This document shows, one piece after another, positions 43,011 through 56,149 of a stretch of 64,000 bases of DNA. Both the position numbers and the translations under genes were made by a program. Under the pieces are notes generated by a model. The model did no database searches and was not told the origin of the DNA. It saw nothing but the letters and a program-made list of their open reading frames with translations. Source of the DNA: Amphibalanus amphitrite (Eukaryota > Arthropoda > Thecostraca > Balanomorpha > Balanidae); assembly GCF_019059575.1 (NCBI RefSeq), contig NW_024881591.1:744001-808000 (forward strand), read 5' to 3'. Position 1 is the stretch's first letter, and each line of letters begins with the position of its first letter.

Positions 43011-45722
43011 CTCCCCCGGGCCGACCCGACGTGGACAGAGATGAACGTCCAGTCAATAATGGTCACTGACCCGTGCGAGTGGTGGAGGTGTCCACGTGAG
43101 ACCGGAAACCGTCAGACACCGGTCTGCTTTATCTGAGAGGGTGCTCTGCGTCAATGGCCTTTGTAGTTAAGACTTAAGACATCTGTCAATGTCAACTTCT
43201 ACCAACCGGAAGTACTTCGATAAAATTAAAATATAAAGTAAAATTATAAGAGCTACGATAGTTTCGAGTTAAGTCGGAGTTTCAGGCTCTTTGCTTTCGT
43301 TGCAGCAAGCTTTCACAGAACGTTGTCTTGCATATCAGCTAAACGAACCACCAAAGGTTTTTGCGTTAACTTAGATGATTCATGGTTGAAAACAAGAAAC
43401 CATTCTTTGAATTAGGATTAACGGAGGCATCAGACATGCATCTGATCTTGTGAAAACGGGTCGATCAATAAATGTAGCCCAGTTGTTCATCGATTTGTCT
43501 CGTTTATAATTCATATATTTGCGGAATTAAATAGGAATAATTGTTTCTACATGTTCCAGTTGTGTGCCAATGACTGTTTTACCTCGATCTTTGGCATCAA
43601 AGGACATCACCAAATCGTGTCAGCGACGCTCTGACCTCAGCTGCCAGGATTGACCTTTGTTGCTGCCGCTTCCGGTTGGCCCCGAGAAGTTACCAAACTC
43701 ATCCAGATAGCGCGAAGTTTGGACCAGAGTACAGCGTGCCGAATGCAGCCTCAGAAAACGATCACACGCCCGCGCCAAGTGATACGGTGATTCAAAGCAA
43801 TAAGGGTTGTGCGAGTGATTGTAGTGTATTGGAGCCCATGACAATAGGTGTGCTTCATGCTTGTCTGCTTATACTGATGTTTTCACGAGACTGCTTAGAT
43901 GAATAGGTACAATAATTTTCATTCTTGAATTTAGTAGTATTTAACGGATTTATTGACATACATTCAGCAGAGCGGTAAAGTTCAGCTAGACTCCAGCTCT
44001 GAGCTCAGCGAGCACACTCACGCCATGCAATATGCATCCGCTGATGTTTGTCCTCTGTTGTACCGTCACTCTCAGTCCTGCCACCGCCCTCAGCTGCTCT
44101 GACCCGACCTCCAGCGACCTGGCTGGCTCTGACGCGGCCGTAACCGCCCGTCCGGTGACCGCCTCCCCCTTAGGCCCTTACCTCTGGTCACCGGCGGACT
44201 GTAAGCTAATATCTAATCGGTTTATCACGATATATTCTCAGTACTCTACCTCGCCGCAAAGGCCAGCGTGTGTCAACGTCAACAGATTGATAAACTCTGG
44301 ACAAACCCTTCCTGTCGGGTTTCGGCAGGGAAGTTCCCCCTATATGTTGTCTTGCATCACCGTGCCGGGGAGATAGCATCCGTGTCGTGCTTTCATGGCA
44401 GTGCCACTGCGCCACCGTGTTTCACGCATCCCAGGCACGGCCTAATTAGCGCTGCTTTATCTTATCGGGCGTCATGTAAGTACATAACTAACCTAAACGG
44501 CGGTGAGCGCGATCGACCGGGCTGGCGGATCCGGCTCGCCCCGCGCCGCCGGCCGCTCCCGGGGAGGGCCCCCGAGACCCGCCGGGACCCGCGGCCAACT
44601 GTGTCCAGCCGGTCAGCCAGTAACGCAATCATGGACTATTGAAGTGTTAAGTTTATTTGTCTTTACGTATTTTCATATTTATTTGCAAGCATTCCTTTTG
44701 GTGATGTTCACCGCAGAAGTCCGAAATCAAGGATCCTGAATGGCAAACAGAATGGAATGAAAATGCAGGATTGTAGGGAAGTCACAGGGGTGGGCGAAAA
44801 CCATGTAATTATTTTTGCCATCATTCGTTTGAACTTCGAGAACAATCAGGAACCGATGTCAACCGATACACATCATTACCGATGTTAAACACGATCCCTT
44901 CCGTCAAAGACTGACCGCGCCTTTAGCCACCTTTTTATTCAGTCCAGCATGCCAGCATGAGAGACGTCCACTCGATCATTCAACAACACCAACCGAACAG
45001 GTAAACTACACCGGCAATTCTACACAATATGCACGTCACCACACTGATATTCCTTCACCCTCTCGCCCGATATTCCTCGCCCGACCACCCCGTCGCGCCG
45101 GCCTCGCGCCGCGGGGAGTTATACTGTGCCGCAGCACACGCACGGGTAGACTGTGCCGCAATGCTCCCATGCTGTGCTGCACCGCAGCCAGCGCCATAGA
45201 GAAAGGAGCTCTGTGACGGTGGAGTTTTGGTGGCGAGGTATCATGAGAGCAGTAGGTATTGGTGAAAGTCTTAATGAGAATATTGGTCAGTGCTGTTTGA
45301 ATACCGAATAGCTAAAGGTGGCGGCGCCTATATAATCAACGTTTTTCAGTGAGACTTTCCAGTGAGAGTTACAGAGCAGTGATGATGAGAAATCATCACG
45401 CTTGGAAACTGAAATGTGCCAACGCTTGGAAACTGGAGAGTGACATGCGCTACAAGTTGTATAGACCCTGTGGGATATGATTAATGTGGTTATCTTCGAA
45501 GGCCTTACGACAACATCCACACTCCACAACTTACTTCATTGAAGTAGCAGCAATGTTATAGGCATGCATTACCTACCTATGAGACGTGAGATTGATTATC
45601 ATGAATAAAGTTGTAGATAAATCAGTGGGCTATGGGCTGTATTTACAAGTTAAATTTGACATCTAGTACCGTAAATTGTCAAGACAGTCAATAAGTGTGT
45701 GACTTGTGTCATGTGTGTGACT

Positions 45723-45724
<2 letters not shown>
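43011..45724. other. Intergenic DNA without a convincing gene
   Basis: One frame at 44032-44376 opens with a signal-peptide-like stretch (MHPLMFVLCCTVTL) but has no domain and no supporting splice context. A CpG-rich patch lies at 44500-44600. Confidence 0.4.
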
Positions 45725-45933
<209 letters not shown>

Positions 45934-46671
45934 ACAGAAATGGGCAGCAGTCTGAAAGAAGCACCACAGTGAAGGAAAGAATGAAAAGGTCGTTTCACGG
46001 GAAAGGCTTAGAGGCATTGACATTATCTCTGACCGAATCGCGAGTAAAGGTACATGGTCTGGAAAACTGTCCCACTCCCACTGTCTAACATTTCTTTGAC
46101 GACACATTAAATCCGGCTGAAAGTAGGGCGGCTCGCTAATGAGATACGCCCGACTGAGGTTTAACGTTTGCCTGTACGTATAACGGGCTGCGTTTTTTAG
46201 CATGTAACGTCTCTCTGACGTTCTCTAAGCCGGCGTTTGGTCGCTGTCCGGCTGAGCTGGGTGAAGGACGACCTGCTGGGTCGGCGGAATGCAGGGGAGC
46301 CCCGTCGGTCGGCGGCCCCGTCTCCGGCACAAATAATCGCCGGCCCAGCTGACGCGTCGCCGTCGGCGGCGGCGGGGCGCCTGCGCCGCCCCCGCCCAGC
46401 AGTCGATCGTGCGCGGCCGCGGCGCTGGCCGCTCCTCCGTTTACATTGCGCCCGCGCTGCCACCTGGCGTCGAAAATTCTGTCGCCATCCAAGATGGCCG
46501 TCGCCAGGAGTGAGCTGCAGTGAGCGCGGTGTGATGCCGGTGGCAGCGGCCCAGGCGAGACGTGCAGCGCGCGAGCACAGGGCCGGCTGGCGGCCGCTGT
46601 CATGCGGCGGGCGCTGAGGCCGCCGGCAGCAGCAGCACCAGCAGCGAGGCCGGCATCGGCCGCCGGCCACC

Positions 46672-47142
46672 ATGGCCGGCTGGCTGGCGGCGCGGCTTGA
46701 CGCGCAGCTCGGGGACCTGTCGCAGCGCTGGCGGCGGTGTCTCGCCTCTCTGCTCCTCTTCACAATCATCCTGACCAACAACTTTGGCGTGTCCAGCTCG
46801 CGGACGGACGTGCGGAGCGGCCGGCCGCGCTGCCCGGCCGGCGCTCCGCTCCCGCTGCCCCAGTGCCTTGAGGACAGTGACGGCCGCAGTGCGACCGACC
46901 CCACCGGGTCGCCGCCTCTCCCCGGCCTCAACAGTTGTTGTCAAATCAATTTTTATGATGCGTTGAACTGCACAGCCAGCCTGTCGGACGGCAGGACCAG
47001 CCAAGACTGCCGTGAGCGTGTGAAATTATTGCAGGAGCGTGATAGGCTAGTTGAAATGCATTACGCCAATTTCGTATCAATTGTGGACCGACTCGACTGC
47101 ACCGACACCTACTCAGTGATTTATACTTGCTCTCAATGTAAG
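46672..47142 (+). CDS. NALF1: NALF exon 1
   Basis: 157 codons, phase 0 donor AAG|GTAAGT. It holds the hydrophobic N-terminus and the first cysteines of the Cys-rich domain. It sits in a CpG-rich stretch (46,200-46,950) that probably includes the promoter and 5' UTR. Confidence 0.92.
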
Positions 47143-50100
47143 GTAAGTCACCCGAAGGCTGGAGGAGCGACAGCCGCAGATAACGCCGTTCTGTCGTGGT
47201 AAAACAGCAATGTGCTATAAGCATGTCTTGTTTGGCCTAAGCGTCATAGGCATTTACTTCATAGAAATCCGACATGGGTGCATGTGATAAGAACAATGCC
47301 TTTTTTCATTGATAAGCGTGTTGCTTGAGAAACAATGCTCCTTGACCAGTCGTTTTATCTTATGTGACACCCAAATGACCTTCACCAGAATGTATGGGCT
47401 GTTTCATTAGGAAAAGGGTATTTACGTTCTGTATAACAATGCCTTTTCACAAGCCAACATTCTGAGGTGATCATTGAACCCCAATGTTTCCTAATCGCCA
47501 TCAGTCGACTGTCTTATTCTTACACCATGTCTATCCTAATGGAAAATCTTCCACCCACTCTCGCACGAGGAGCTCGATAGTTCAGCTCGTTGTGCGCTCG
47601 GGAGAGGGCCAGCCGAGCACGTCCGGCCGTCCTGTGTCCGCCGGCGCCGAGTCCGCTATGTGCCGAGAGGCCGCCCCTCCCCGGCGCCATGTACCTCGCA
47701 TCTTGAGGACCGCGTCTGCGTCCCATGATGGCCCGGAAAGTGGCCCCTCTGCAATTTGTGTCGGCACGGCCCGGTGGGAGAGAGGTCGGAGCGGCCGGGC
47801 AGAGGGCGGGCGCAGTATTGATTGACGCCCCACCGACTGGCCGACTCGGCCGGCGCTGGCGGCGGCCGTATCGCACCGCCCGCACGGCGCCGTGTAACAC
47901 GGTAACACACGGTAACACGGCGCGGCACGGTAGCCTAGACACGCGGCACGGCACGGTAACGCGACAAGGCACGGCAACATGGTAACACGATACGGTAACA
48001 CAATAACGCGACATGGTAAATAGCTCGGTAACACGGCACGGTAACACGGTACACCAGCGACACGGCATGGTAACACAGTACAGGGACGATACAGTAGGAA
48101 GGCACACAGCATGGCATGGTAGCAGCGTGACGCTGGCAGAGCACAGCTCAGCAACGCGGCACGGCACAGAATATGACACGGCGTGCTCACACGGTAACAT
48201 GACATGGTGTCTGATGGAAACGACATGGTCCATGAAAACTTCGAGTGATATCTAATAACATGGCACAGCAGTACATACCTACCTACCTACCGAGAGCGCA
48301 ACTGGCGACGCCAGTACGATGACCACCATAACTAATATAGCCATAACATGACAGGCGCGTATAGTTACCTGTGCAAAAGGAAAGGCATGCCGCGTGAGAA
48401 AACCATGTTTTCTCCGCATAACTTATTCTGACGAGCCGCTCAGCGGTGAGCCAGGTTCAACTGGGCTTTTCTATGTCTTTTAAAGCTACCGTTACCTTTG
48501 GCCTCCATTAACCCTCGCCCATGTAGGGGGGGTTGGTGCAACCCCCCCCCCTGAGGCTTTTCGGAAATAGTGCAAAAACGGCGGCGCGCAGCGCCGCCAA
48601 ATTTTGGGTACCTTATGGGGCAAACCTTGCGCATCTTTTGATAAAAAAAATTGACCGGGTCATGTCAGGTCACGGAGTTATGACGTCACAAAGGGAACAG
48701 CCTCCGGCCGGATTTTCACAAACTGAGTGCCAACGCCCGAGGTTTCCTGCCGGTGGTACGGACATCGGTTGATGGATCGTGATGAAACTTCCCATGCATG
48801 TTGGGGCAAGTATTGGCTATCATATGGTATAAGAAACTTGACCGGGTCAGGTCAGGTCACGGAGCTATGACGTCACAAGAGGAACAGCGTCCGGTACTAT
48901 TTTTGAAAAGCGCCCGAACCACTATTTTGCTGATTCTTGTCACCTCAATGGGAATATGCAGCAATATTAGCTTCTATAGGGAGCAAATGGACCTTCCAAA
49001 TCCAAAAATACAATCAGATTTCAAAAATTTAAATTTTTATTTTTCGAATTTCTGCCGCCGACTGTGACCTTGCCGACTTCCGGCGCTCCCAACGCGCCAT
49101 TTTTAGAGCTAGGGAAACGAAATACATACCAAACGATAGAGAATTGATCAAGGAACACGATAGTGAAGGTGTCAAGTCGATATCTCCCACCGTTTTGCCG
49201 CAATCGCCGCGGAAAGTTGAAAAAGTCTATTTTTCCGAAAACTTGACCTTTGACCGGTCAAAAGTAGGTCAAATGTTGACCTAGGACCAAAAAACATACC
49301 ACCAATCGCGAGATCTCGGCGAGAGCAATCCGTTCGTCTTTTCCGCTAAGCTCTACGACGCTCCGTTTTCAAACGCCAAGGGGGGGGCCGCACCCCCCCC
49401 CCCTGCATGGGCGAAGGTGGCAGATCGCCGTTTACGGGCGAGGGTTAAAGCCCACTTTAGACTATTGATTGCCTGATTTTGAGGCATCCTGCGTCATATT
49501 GGGCTTCGCAAAGATAAATTCTTACATCGTTCGGAGCCCTCAGGTCGTCCCTTAGCTTTGTTAGTGTCCTGCCACGAGGTCTGGTCAGATCATCTTTACA
49601 CAGTGGTAGCTCATACACACGATGTAGGAGCTCTTGGAGCTTTTAAATGCGCTTGGTTGGCTAGGCATACATATAGGCCTCAACTGCACTTTGCTGAAGG
49701 AACATATGAACAGAGCATGTCATTATAACCCGCATGACAGCCTGGTTAATGGAATGCTCTGAAAATGCCATCCAGACACCAAAACTTTCCTCCAGGGATC
49801 GTGCACCTTTCCAAGGCTCCAACCTTCTTGAGGTCACGTCATCATCTCAAACCTCTGATCACTTCCGGTTTTCTGCCCTACTACGCGTCTTCATCCATTA
49901 TCTACTAAGTAGTGCACACGCTTTGTGGTTTACTTTGTATTTCCGAGCTTCAACAAGCACTTTAGGTATGTACCTAGAAGACGTTCCCACAAACCAATAG
50001 TTTTTGGTAAACGCTACCATAAATCATTCGGTGGTCCTACTACCTATAATCGTCCTTTATCCTATCCCGAATGTTTTTAATTACTCTGATAAACTTGAAG

Positions 50101-53100
50101 CTCGCTTAAAAAGTATTCGGGTTCAGTTTGTTGCGCCACAACGTAATATCTGACTTTCCATTTGAGGTGCAGCGACTCAAAACTTAGTGATCATCCCACA
50201 CCGGTCATGTTTCACTGCGGGTGTTTTCTTATCATCCGGATAGAATATGATCGGCAACGGGACCATGTCTATCCAGCTTTTCCTAGACACTCTGAAATTT
50301 CCAATAGAATTCCACCCGGAATGTGCGCAGCAAGCACCGCTGGCTTTTGACCTTAGAAAATCTCGGCACACAAAATATGAGCTCTAAACTAAAAATGGCA
50401 CGACATCGCATGATTTCACCACCGTTCCCGACATAGCACTGGCATGTTCCTGGATGGTACATGTAGATCGCAGCGCCTCGGGGCGCGATTAAGCACGACG
50501 TCGGACGTGGTGCTTGCGACACCGGACACGACATTTTGACGACACTGACGCATTACAACACATCAGAAACTGTATTATGCACAGGTAGCGCCACATGACA
50601 CATCGACACAGGTAACGCCACGTGACACATCGACACAGGTAACGCCACATGACACATTGACACAGGTAACGCCACATTACTCACATTGACACAGGTAACG
50701 CCACATGACACATTGACACAGGTAACGCCACATGACACGACATGCAGGTAACGCCACATGACACGACACAGGTAACGCCACATTACTTACATTGCCACGG
50801 TAACGCCACATGACGCATTGACGTGGTAAATAACTGGGCAACTCGCGTTTCGGCACTGCATGAGAAGGTCAAAGCGTTAATTTAAGTTAGCGATTGTTAA
50901 GCTGCATTAGAGATCGATTTACCCATCCTTGAGTTGGACCTTCCCAGTAAAATCACTCTAGCCACATGCAAGCCATTAATTACAAAGCCTCGTATGTTTG
51001 AATGGACGAATTGCCAGGCTGGGGGGCCGCGACGTTCAGCAGAGCTGTTGCGTAGCGTACTCCCCAACCCCTGCCGGCCGCTCAGACGTACCGGTAATTG
51101 GGATAATTAGGATGTCAAAGTTTAGTGTGACCATCAAAGCCGGATACGGTCCGTCGCACTCACCGACTTCAATCGGTCGCGGCTGCTCCCACCAACCACT
51201 GACCATCCCCGCTAGGAGTCTCAAAAATCGAGCGCCGGAACGTCTCGAACCCGGGCTCTCACTTCCGGGAGTCCAACGCCCTACCTGCGGAATGGACAAC
51301 TTAACGGGTTATCCAAATCAACGCTTGTCTTGCCCAGTCGCGTCACATGCTATCCTTTTTGTTAGGATGGGATCCATGTGAGTGTTGACCTCAGGTCATG
51401 GTCAATTGGAGTCCGGTCAGGTTAGGACCCTGGTCTAGTGAAGTCGAGTTAGTTTACATGCTACTCGGATTTGTCAGCGCATTCTGTACTAAGACTAACG
51501 ATATATAGTGTGACTCACGCTGCTTAGCTGCACTGAGGCACAGTCTAGCCAACGGGGTTTAGCCGTACTGTGGCACAGTCTATATAACGACGTTTAACTG
51601 TACTGCGGCACACTCTATCTCACGGCGTTAAGCTGTGCTGCGGCACAGTCTATATTACGACGTTTATCTGTACTGCGGCACACTCTATCTCACGGCGTTA
51701 AGCTGTGCTGCGGCACAGTCTACCTTACGGCGCCCGGCTGTACTGCGGCACACTCTATCTCACGGCGTTAAGCTGTGCTGCGGCACAGTCTATCTTACGG
51801 CGCTCGGCTGTACTGCGGCACAGTCTATCTCCCGGCGCTCGGCTGTACTGCGGCACAGTCGATCTCACGGCGCTCGGCTGTACTGCGGCACAGTCTAGCT
51901 TACGGCGCTCGGCTGTACTGCGGCACAGTCTATCTTACGGCGCTCGGCTGTACTGCGGCGCAGTCTATCTCACGGCGCTCGGCTGTACTGCGGCACAGTC
52001 TGTCTCACGGCGTTTAGATGTACTGCGGCACAGTCTATATCACGGCGCTCGGCTGTACTGCGGCACAGTCTATCTTACGTCGTTTGGCTGTAGTGCGGCA
52101 CAGTCTAACTCCCGGCGTTTTTCTGTACTGCGGCGCAGTCGATCTCACGGCGTTAGCTGTACTGTGGTACAGTCTAGCTCTCGGAGATCTGCTGCACTAA
52201 AACTTCCGGCCTTGAGACAGTTTTTCACACGCAGTGTCACACACAGACAGTGAGAGTTTTGGCTAAGTCTGTTTACGTGTAAACTGTACATACGAGCGCA
52301 TGGCCGCATTGCGGCATAGCTTTACTCCCAGGGCGTTTGGCCGCGCTACTTGGCTCTCCGCCAGGCCTGGTAACAAGGCCAGCCCAGGTATAGCATGTGC
52401 GGTGGCTGGACATTGCATTATCGTAAACCGAAATGAACAGCTGCAGTGGCAATATATGTGATCGTTGTGCTTCCAGCAGCATCCACTCCGGCACTCCTGG
52501 CCCCATCCAGGAGGCGAGCAAGACGTAATGAGCTTCTCGCAATTAACTTTAGCTGTCCCGTATCGCAGCTGGAAACTTTTTTGCTTTTATCGATATCATA
52601 GGTCAAGGTACGAAAGCGAGCCTCATAAAGTGTGCTCCCAATTATATTACTACGGCCATTCCGCTGTTTTATGTGGTCTTGCAACCTGCCAACAACTAAA
52701 AGACGAAACACTAAAACATGTGTACCTAATAAACATTTAATTTGCGCGATAGTGAATAGGACAAACAAAAGTAATGCAAGTGCTCCATCAAGCGCTGGTC
52801 GGGACATTACACCCTGGGACATAACTACCTTTCTGTTTAACCAACGCCGCAGCTGACAATACACGTGTTTTAGCGATAAGTCCAACGCCACGGCTCAACT
52901 TACTGTTATGAATGCGATGACAACCTTCCTGCCGCGACTTTGACGCTCCGTTTGACTGATGGGGTACGGCCATGTATAACAATGGACAGAGTCTGACGTT
53001 ATGTCTGTGTGGGTTTCAGGAGGCGTACCACGACTGGCTGTGCGCCATGTACGTCCCGTTCTGCGGGTCCGAGGGCCGCCGGCTGCGGCCGTGTCGCAGC

Positions 53101-54632
53101 CACTGTCAGCGCGTGCAGCGCGTCTGTCCATTCTTCCTGCCGTCGGAGAGAAAATCGGCCGCCACGCAGTACGCCGGCGAGCCCGCCTTCTTCTGCGACG
53201 GTAATGTGCCACCCCGAGAGCCCATACCGACGGTAATGTGCCACCCCGAGAGCCCATACCGACGGTAATGTGCCACCCCGAGAGCCCATACCGACGGTAA
53301 AATGCCACCCCGAGAGCCCATACCGACGGTAATGTGCCACCCCGCGAGCCCATACCGACGGTAATGTGCCACCCCGAGAGCCCATACTGACGGTAATGTG
53401 CCACCCCGAGAGCCCATACCGACGGTAAAATGCCACCCCGAGAGCCCATACCGACGGTAATGTGCCACCCCGAGAGCCCATACCGACGGTAATGTGCCAC
53501 CCCGAGAGCCCATACCGACGGTAATGTGCCACCCCGAGAGCCCATACCGACGGTAATGTGCCACCCCGAGAGCCCATACCGACGGTAATGTGCCACCCCG
53601 AGAGCCCATGCCGACGGTAATGTGCCACCCCGAGAGCCCATACTGACGGTAATGTGCCACCCCGAGAGCCCATACCGACGGTAATGTGCCACCCCGAGAG
53701 CCCATGCCGACGGTAATGTGCCACCCCGAGAGCCCATACCGAGCGCCTGATCCATCCGCGGAGAACGCTTACATGACTCTTTGAAGCCTTACCATGGTCA
53801 CTCGTTTACTGTTGCATTTTCTGCTTTGGTCGTTTCTCCCGACTAACTCTAAAGTCTCATAACTAGTCCTTTGAGTTCATGGTGGTGCAGACTGCAGATT
53901 AAATCTAGGGAGCCTGATTCATGAAGGCAAACAACTTGACAATTTCTTTTAATCATTTGACTATCGCAACACCAATCAGATGAGTCACCAGTTACGAAAT
54001 ATTTTACTGACAAAAGGAGCTTAGCGTAGTTTGAAGTAGGTGGAACAGGAAACCAGGAATGCCAGTCGATTTGCTGTGAGGAAAGACGCCTTCTGTGCAT
54101 TGTGAATTTACCAAAGTTCTCAGCTGATTGCCGGTGACCGTGCCACTGTATGTCCGCCTCTATACCGGTTTGTGTGGCTGCGGCTGAGCTCGGCTCTGTG
54201 TCCGCAGACCCCGACATTCCGGACATACCACCGTTCACCACCGGCTCCACGTACGGCGACCCGGACTGCTGTTACCACTCGTGCTGTGTGCGGCCCGACC
54301 AGCCCGAGTGTAGTGCGGACACGTGCAGCGCGGCGGCCGCCTGTCCGGGCCAGGCGGGGCCGCCGCCGCCGCCGCCGCCCGCCGCCCCCGCCTCCGCCGG
54401 CGCCTGGGCGGTGCGCTTCAATCAGCTGCAGAGACACTCGCCGGCGGCCAAGGTGCGGGTCAGAGCGGCGCGGCGGCGGCGGCGGCACCGGCGCGGCCAC
54501 GGCTCGGCCGCCGCCGGCAGCCTGGCGGCGCGGCCGGCGCCCTCGGCGCTGCTGACTGCTGCCCTGTGCGTACTGGCCGCCACCGGCCGACACCGGACCA
54601 GGACGAGAGTGGCGCGAGACAGTGTCACGTAG
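46672..54632 (+). CDS. NALF1: NALF (FAM155) family protein, NALCN channel cofactor, three coding exons
   Basis: Members of this family (NALF1/2, C. elegans NLF-1, insect Mid1) bind the NALCN sodium-leak channel through a Frizzled-like Cys-rich domain and help it reach the cell surface. Exons 46672-47142, 53020-53200 and 54208-54632 join in phase to 358 residues. The start has a strong context (CCACCATGG). A hydrophobic segment at 23-40 may be a signal anchor. The Cys-rich core runs across the junctions: CTDTYSVIYTCSQCK | EAYHDWLCAMYVPFC, then RPCRSHC, VCPFFLP and YAGEPAFFCDG | DPDIP, then DPDCCYHSCCV. The C-terminal part is Arg- and Pro-rich with a hydrophobic stretch near 331-343. Domain and junctions are convincing; the exact subfamily name is inferred. 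Confidence 0.9.
47880..48245. repeat. Irregular ACGGTAACAC minisatellite in NALF intron 1
   Basis: Short imperfect units of ACGGTAACACGGC type, spaced irregularly. Confidence 0.85.
48512..49444. mobile_element. piggyBac-type non-autonomous element in NALF intron 1
   Basis: TTAA at 48508-48511 and 49445-49448 flanks inverted CCCTCGCCC ends, followed by subterminal inverted CGCCCATG(T/C)AGGGGGGG. TTAA target use is the mark of piggyBac. Inside, a segment with GACCGGGTCA and GAGTTATGACGTCACAA occurs twice. No transposase frame. Confidence 0.85.
50583..50830. repeat. 27-bp minisatellite in NALF intron 1
   Basis: GGTAACGCCAC recurs at 27-base steps (50611, 50638, 50665), with GACACATTGACACA between; the copies decay to the right. 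Confidence 0.92.
51136..51290 (-). repeat. SINE-like repeat, copy B
   Basis: Homologous to 40843-40995 in the same orientation. The minus strand reads GTAGGGCGTTGGACTCCCGG, then GAGAGCCCGGGTTCGAGACG, which resembles a tRNA anticodon arm and B box. Confidence 0.55.
51520..52195 (+). repeat. 35-bp minisatellite in NALF intron 1
   Basis: About nineteen units of CTGTACTGCGGCACAGTCTA plus 15 bases (for example TCTCACGGCGCTCGG). Most regular between 51,700 and 52,020. Confidence 0.95.
53020..53200 (+). CDS. NALF1: NALF exon 2 (Cys-rich core)
   Basis: Acceptor GTTTCAG, donor GACG|GTAATG. Encodes EAYHDWLCAMYVPFCG through YAGEPAFFCDG. The donor is the first unit of the 32-bp minisatellite that fills the start of intron 2. 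Confidence 0.94.
53200..53745 (+). repeat. 32-bp minisatellite starting at the NALF exon 2 donor
   Basis: GGTAATGTGCCACCCCGAGA plus 12 bases, repeated about seventeen times (starts at 53200, 53232, 53264 and on). Every unit repeats GACG|GTAATG, the real exon 2 donor. Confidence 0.97.
54208..54632 (+). CDS. NALF1: NALF exon 3 (terminal)
   Basis: Acceptor CCGCAG. Encodes PDIPDIPPFTTGSTYGDPDC, a proline run, an Arg-rich stretch and a C-terminal hydrophobic segment, then TAG at 54630. Confidence 0.87.
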
Positions 54633-55074
54633 CCTCGCGCGTCTAGTGAGTGGCGAGGCTTCCAGCGGCGCGGCGCGGGCGCTGTGGCGCAGTGGATGCG
54701 AGGTGTGGCGCGGTGAAGACAAGACGTGGAGCGCCGCAGCTCGGCGCCGGGGCGAGGGACCACCGGCCAGCAACGCCGTCCGCTGGATCGGCTCGCCAGG
54801 ACCCGCACAAGACGCCACAACACTCTCAGCTTTCAGGCGTACTTCAATTCATGGTGTCATAACCAAAAGGCCAACAAAGTGTTCGTTGTAGGAAATATTT
54901 AGTTATTGACATCGTTTGTTTAGATAAGTTACACATTTCTTTCTACGTAGTCATTTGTGCACTGTTTTATACGATGCGGATGAAAATATTTAGATGTGGG
55001 ACGGGCACATTCAGCTCGCTGCCCCAAAAGCGGTGCTGGACACTGCTAAGGGACCGCAGCTGTGTCCTAACCTG

Positions 55075-55995
55075 TTCGGATTCGGTCCGAATTTGGTTCA
55101 GTAACGGTTCGAAATTCGAAGTTATGGGCTCAGCTCAGATATTTCAGGTCCTGCCCGTACTCCGTCTAGTCCATGTCTGATCTGATCTAATCTTTGGGTC
55201 GAGTTTGATCCAGATCTGTCGGAACCGATCCACGTTCGGTTCAGATCCAGTCCGGTCTGGTCTGGGCTCAGTCTGGATCCGGTATGTTTCTGATCCAGAT
55301 CTCGGTCGGGTTCTGCATGGATTCGGTCACGGTTGGATCTGGGTACTGTTTGGGTCCGATCCAGATCTGGCCTGAGTCGAGTCAGGATCTAATCTAAAAT
55401 CGATCCGAGTCTGGTCTGTACCCTTCCAGTTCCGATCTAGTCCGGGTTGATTCGAATCTATCCGAGTCTAGTCCAACTGGGGCTGGGTTCGGTTCGGTTC
55501 GGTACATGTCCGGTCCAGCTCGGCCTGGGTCCGGTCTGGCTCAGTCCGGGTCCAGTTTCACTCGGCCCGGGTCCGGCCTGGCTCGGTCCGGGTCCGGTCT
55601 GGCTCAGTCCGGGTCCAGTTTCCCTCGGCCAGGGTCCAGTTTCCCTCGGCCAGGGTGCGGCCTGACTCGGTCTGGGTCCAGTCGGACTCGGTCTGGGTCC
55701 GGTCCGACTCAGTCTGGGTCCGGTCTGGCTCGGTCTGGGTCCGGTCTGACTCGGTTTGGGTCCAGTTTCACTCGGCCAGGGTCCGGCCTGGCTCGGTCTG
55801 GGTCCGGCCTGGCTCGGTCCGGGTCCAGTTTCCCTCGGCCAGGGTCCAGTTTTCCTCGGCCAGGGTCCGGCCTGACTCGGTCTGGGTCCAGTCTGACTCA
55901 GTCTGGGTCCGGTCCGGCTCAGTTTGGGTCCAGTCGGACTCGGTCTGGGTCCGGTCCGGCTCGGTCCAGGTCCGTTCCGACTCAGTCTAGTCCCA
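55075..55995 (+). repeat. 21-bp minisatellite downstream of NALF
   Basis: GGTCTGGGTCCGGTCTGACTC-type units, regular from about 55,500 and degenerate before. It may lie in the 3' UTR or beyond. Because 21 is a multiple of three, it produces long spurious open frames. Confidence 0.93.
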
Positions 55996-56149
55996 TTTTG
56001 CGAGGGGGTGTTGTGATACGGGCGGCGCGCATCTGCCGCGGCGGGCGGACCGGCGGGCCGGGGGCCGAAGCGGACCGGCCGGCCGGCGGGACGCCAGGTC
56101 CCAGGTACGGGTACAGTGACGCGCGCGCCGCTCTCCGAGTTTTATATTA

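Noticed and set aside
50583-52195. Regularly spaced repeats that might suggest a CRISPR array
   Set aside because: The window is eukaryotic, the units are directly adjacent without unique spacers and there are no cas genes; they are minisatellites.
51635-52253. A 182-codon frame of LYCGTVYLTALGC-type repeats
   Set aside because: Product of the 35-bp minisatellite inside NALF intron 1.
52895-53755. Long minus-strand frames (up to 286 codons) of a GWHITVGMGSRGG-type repeat
   Set aside because: These are the complement of the 32-bp minisatellite; its repeats read through several frames because no unit contains a stop. They are antisense to NALF exon 2 and intron 2.
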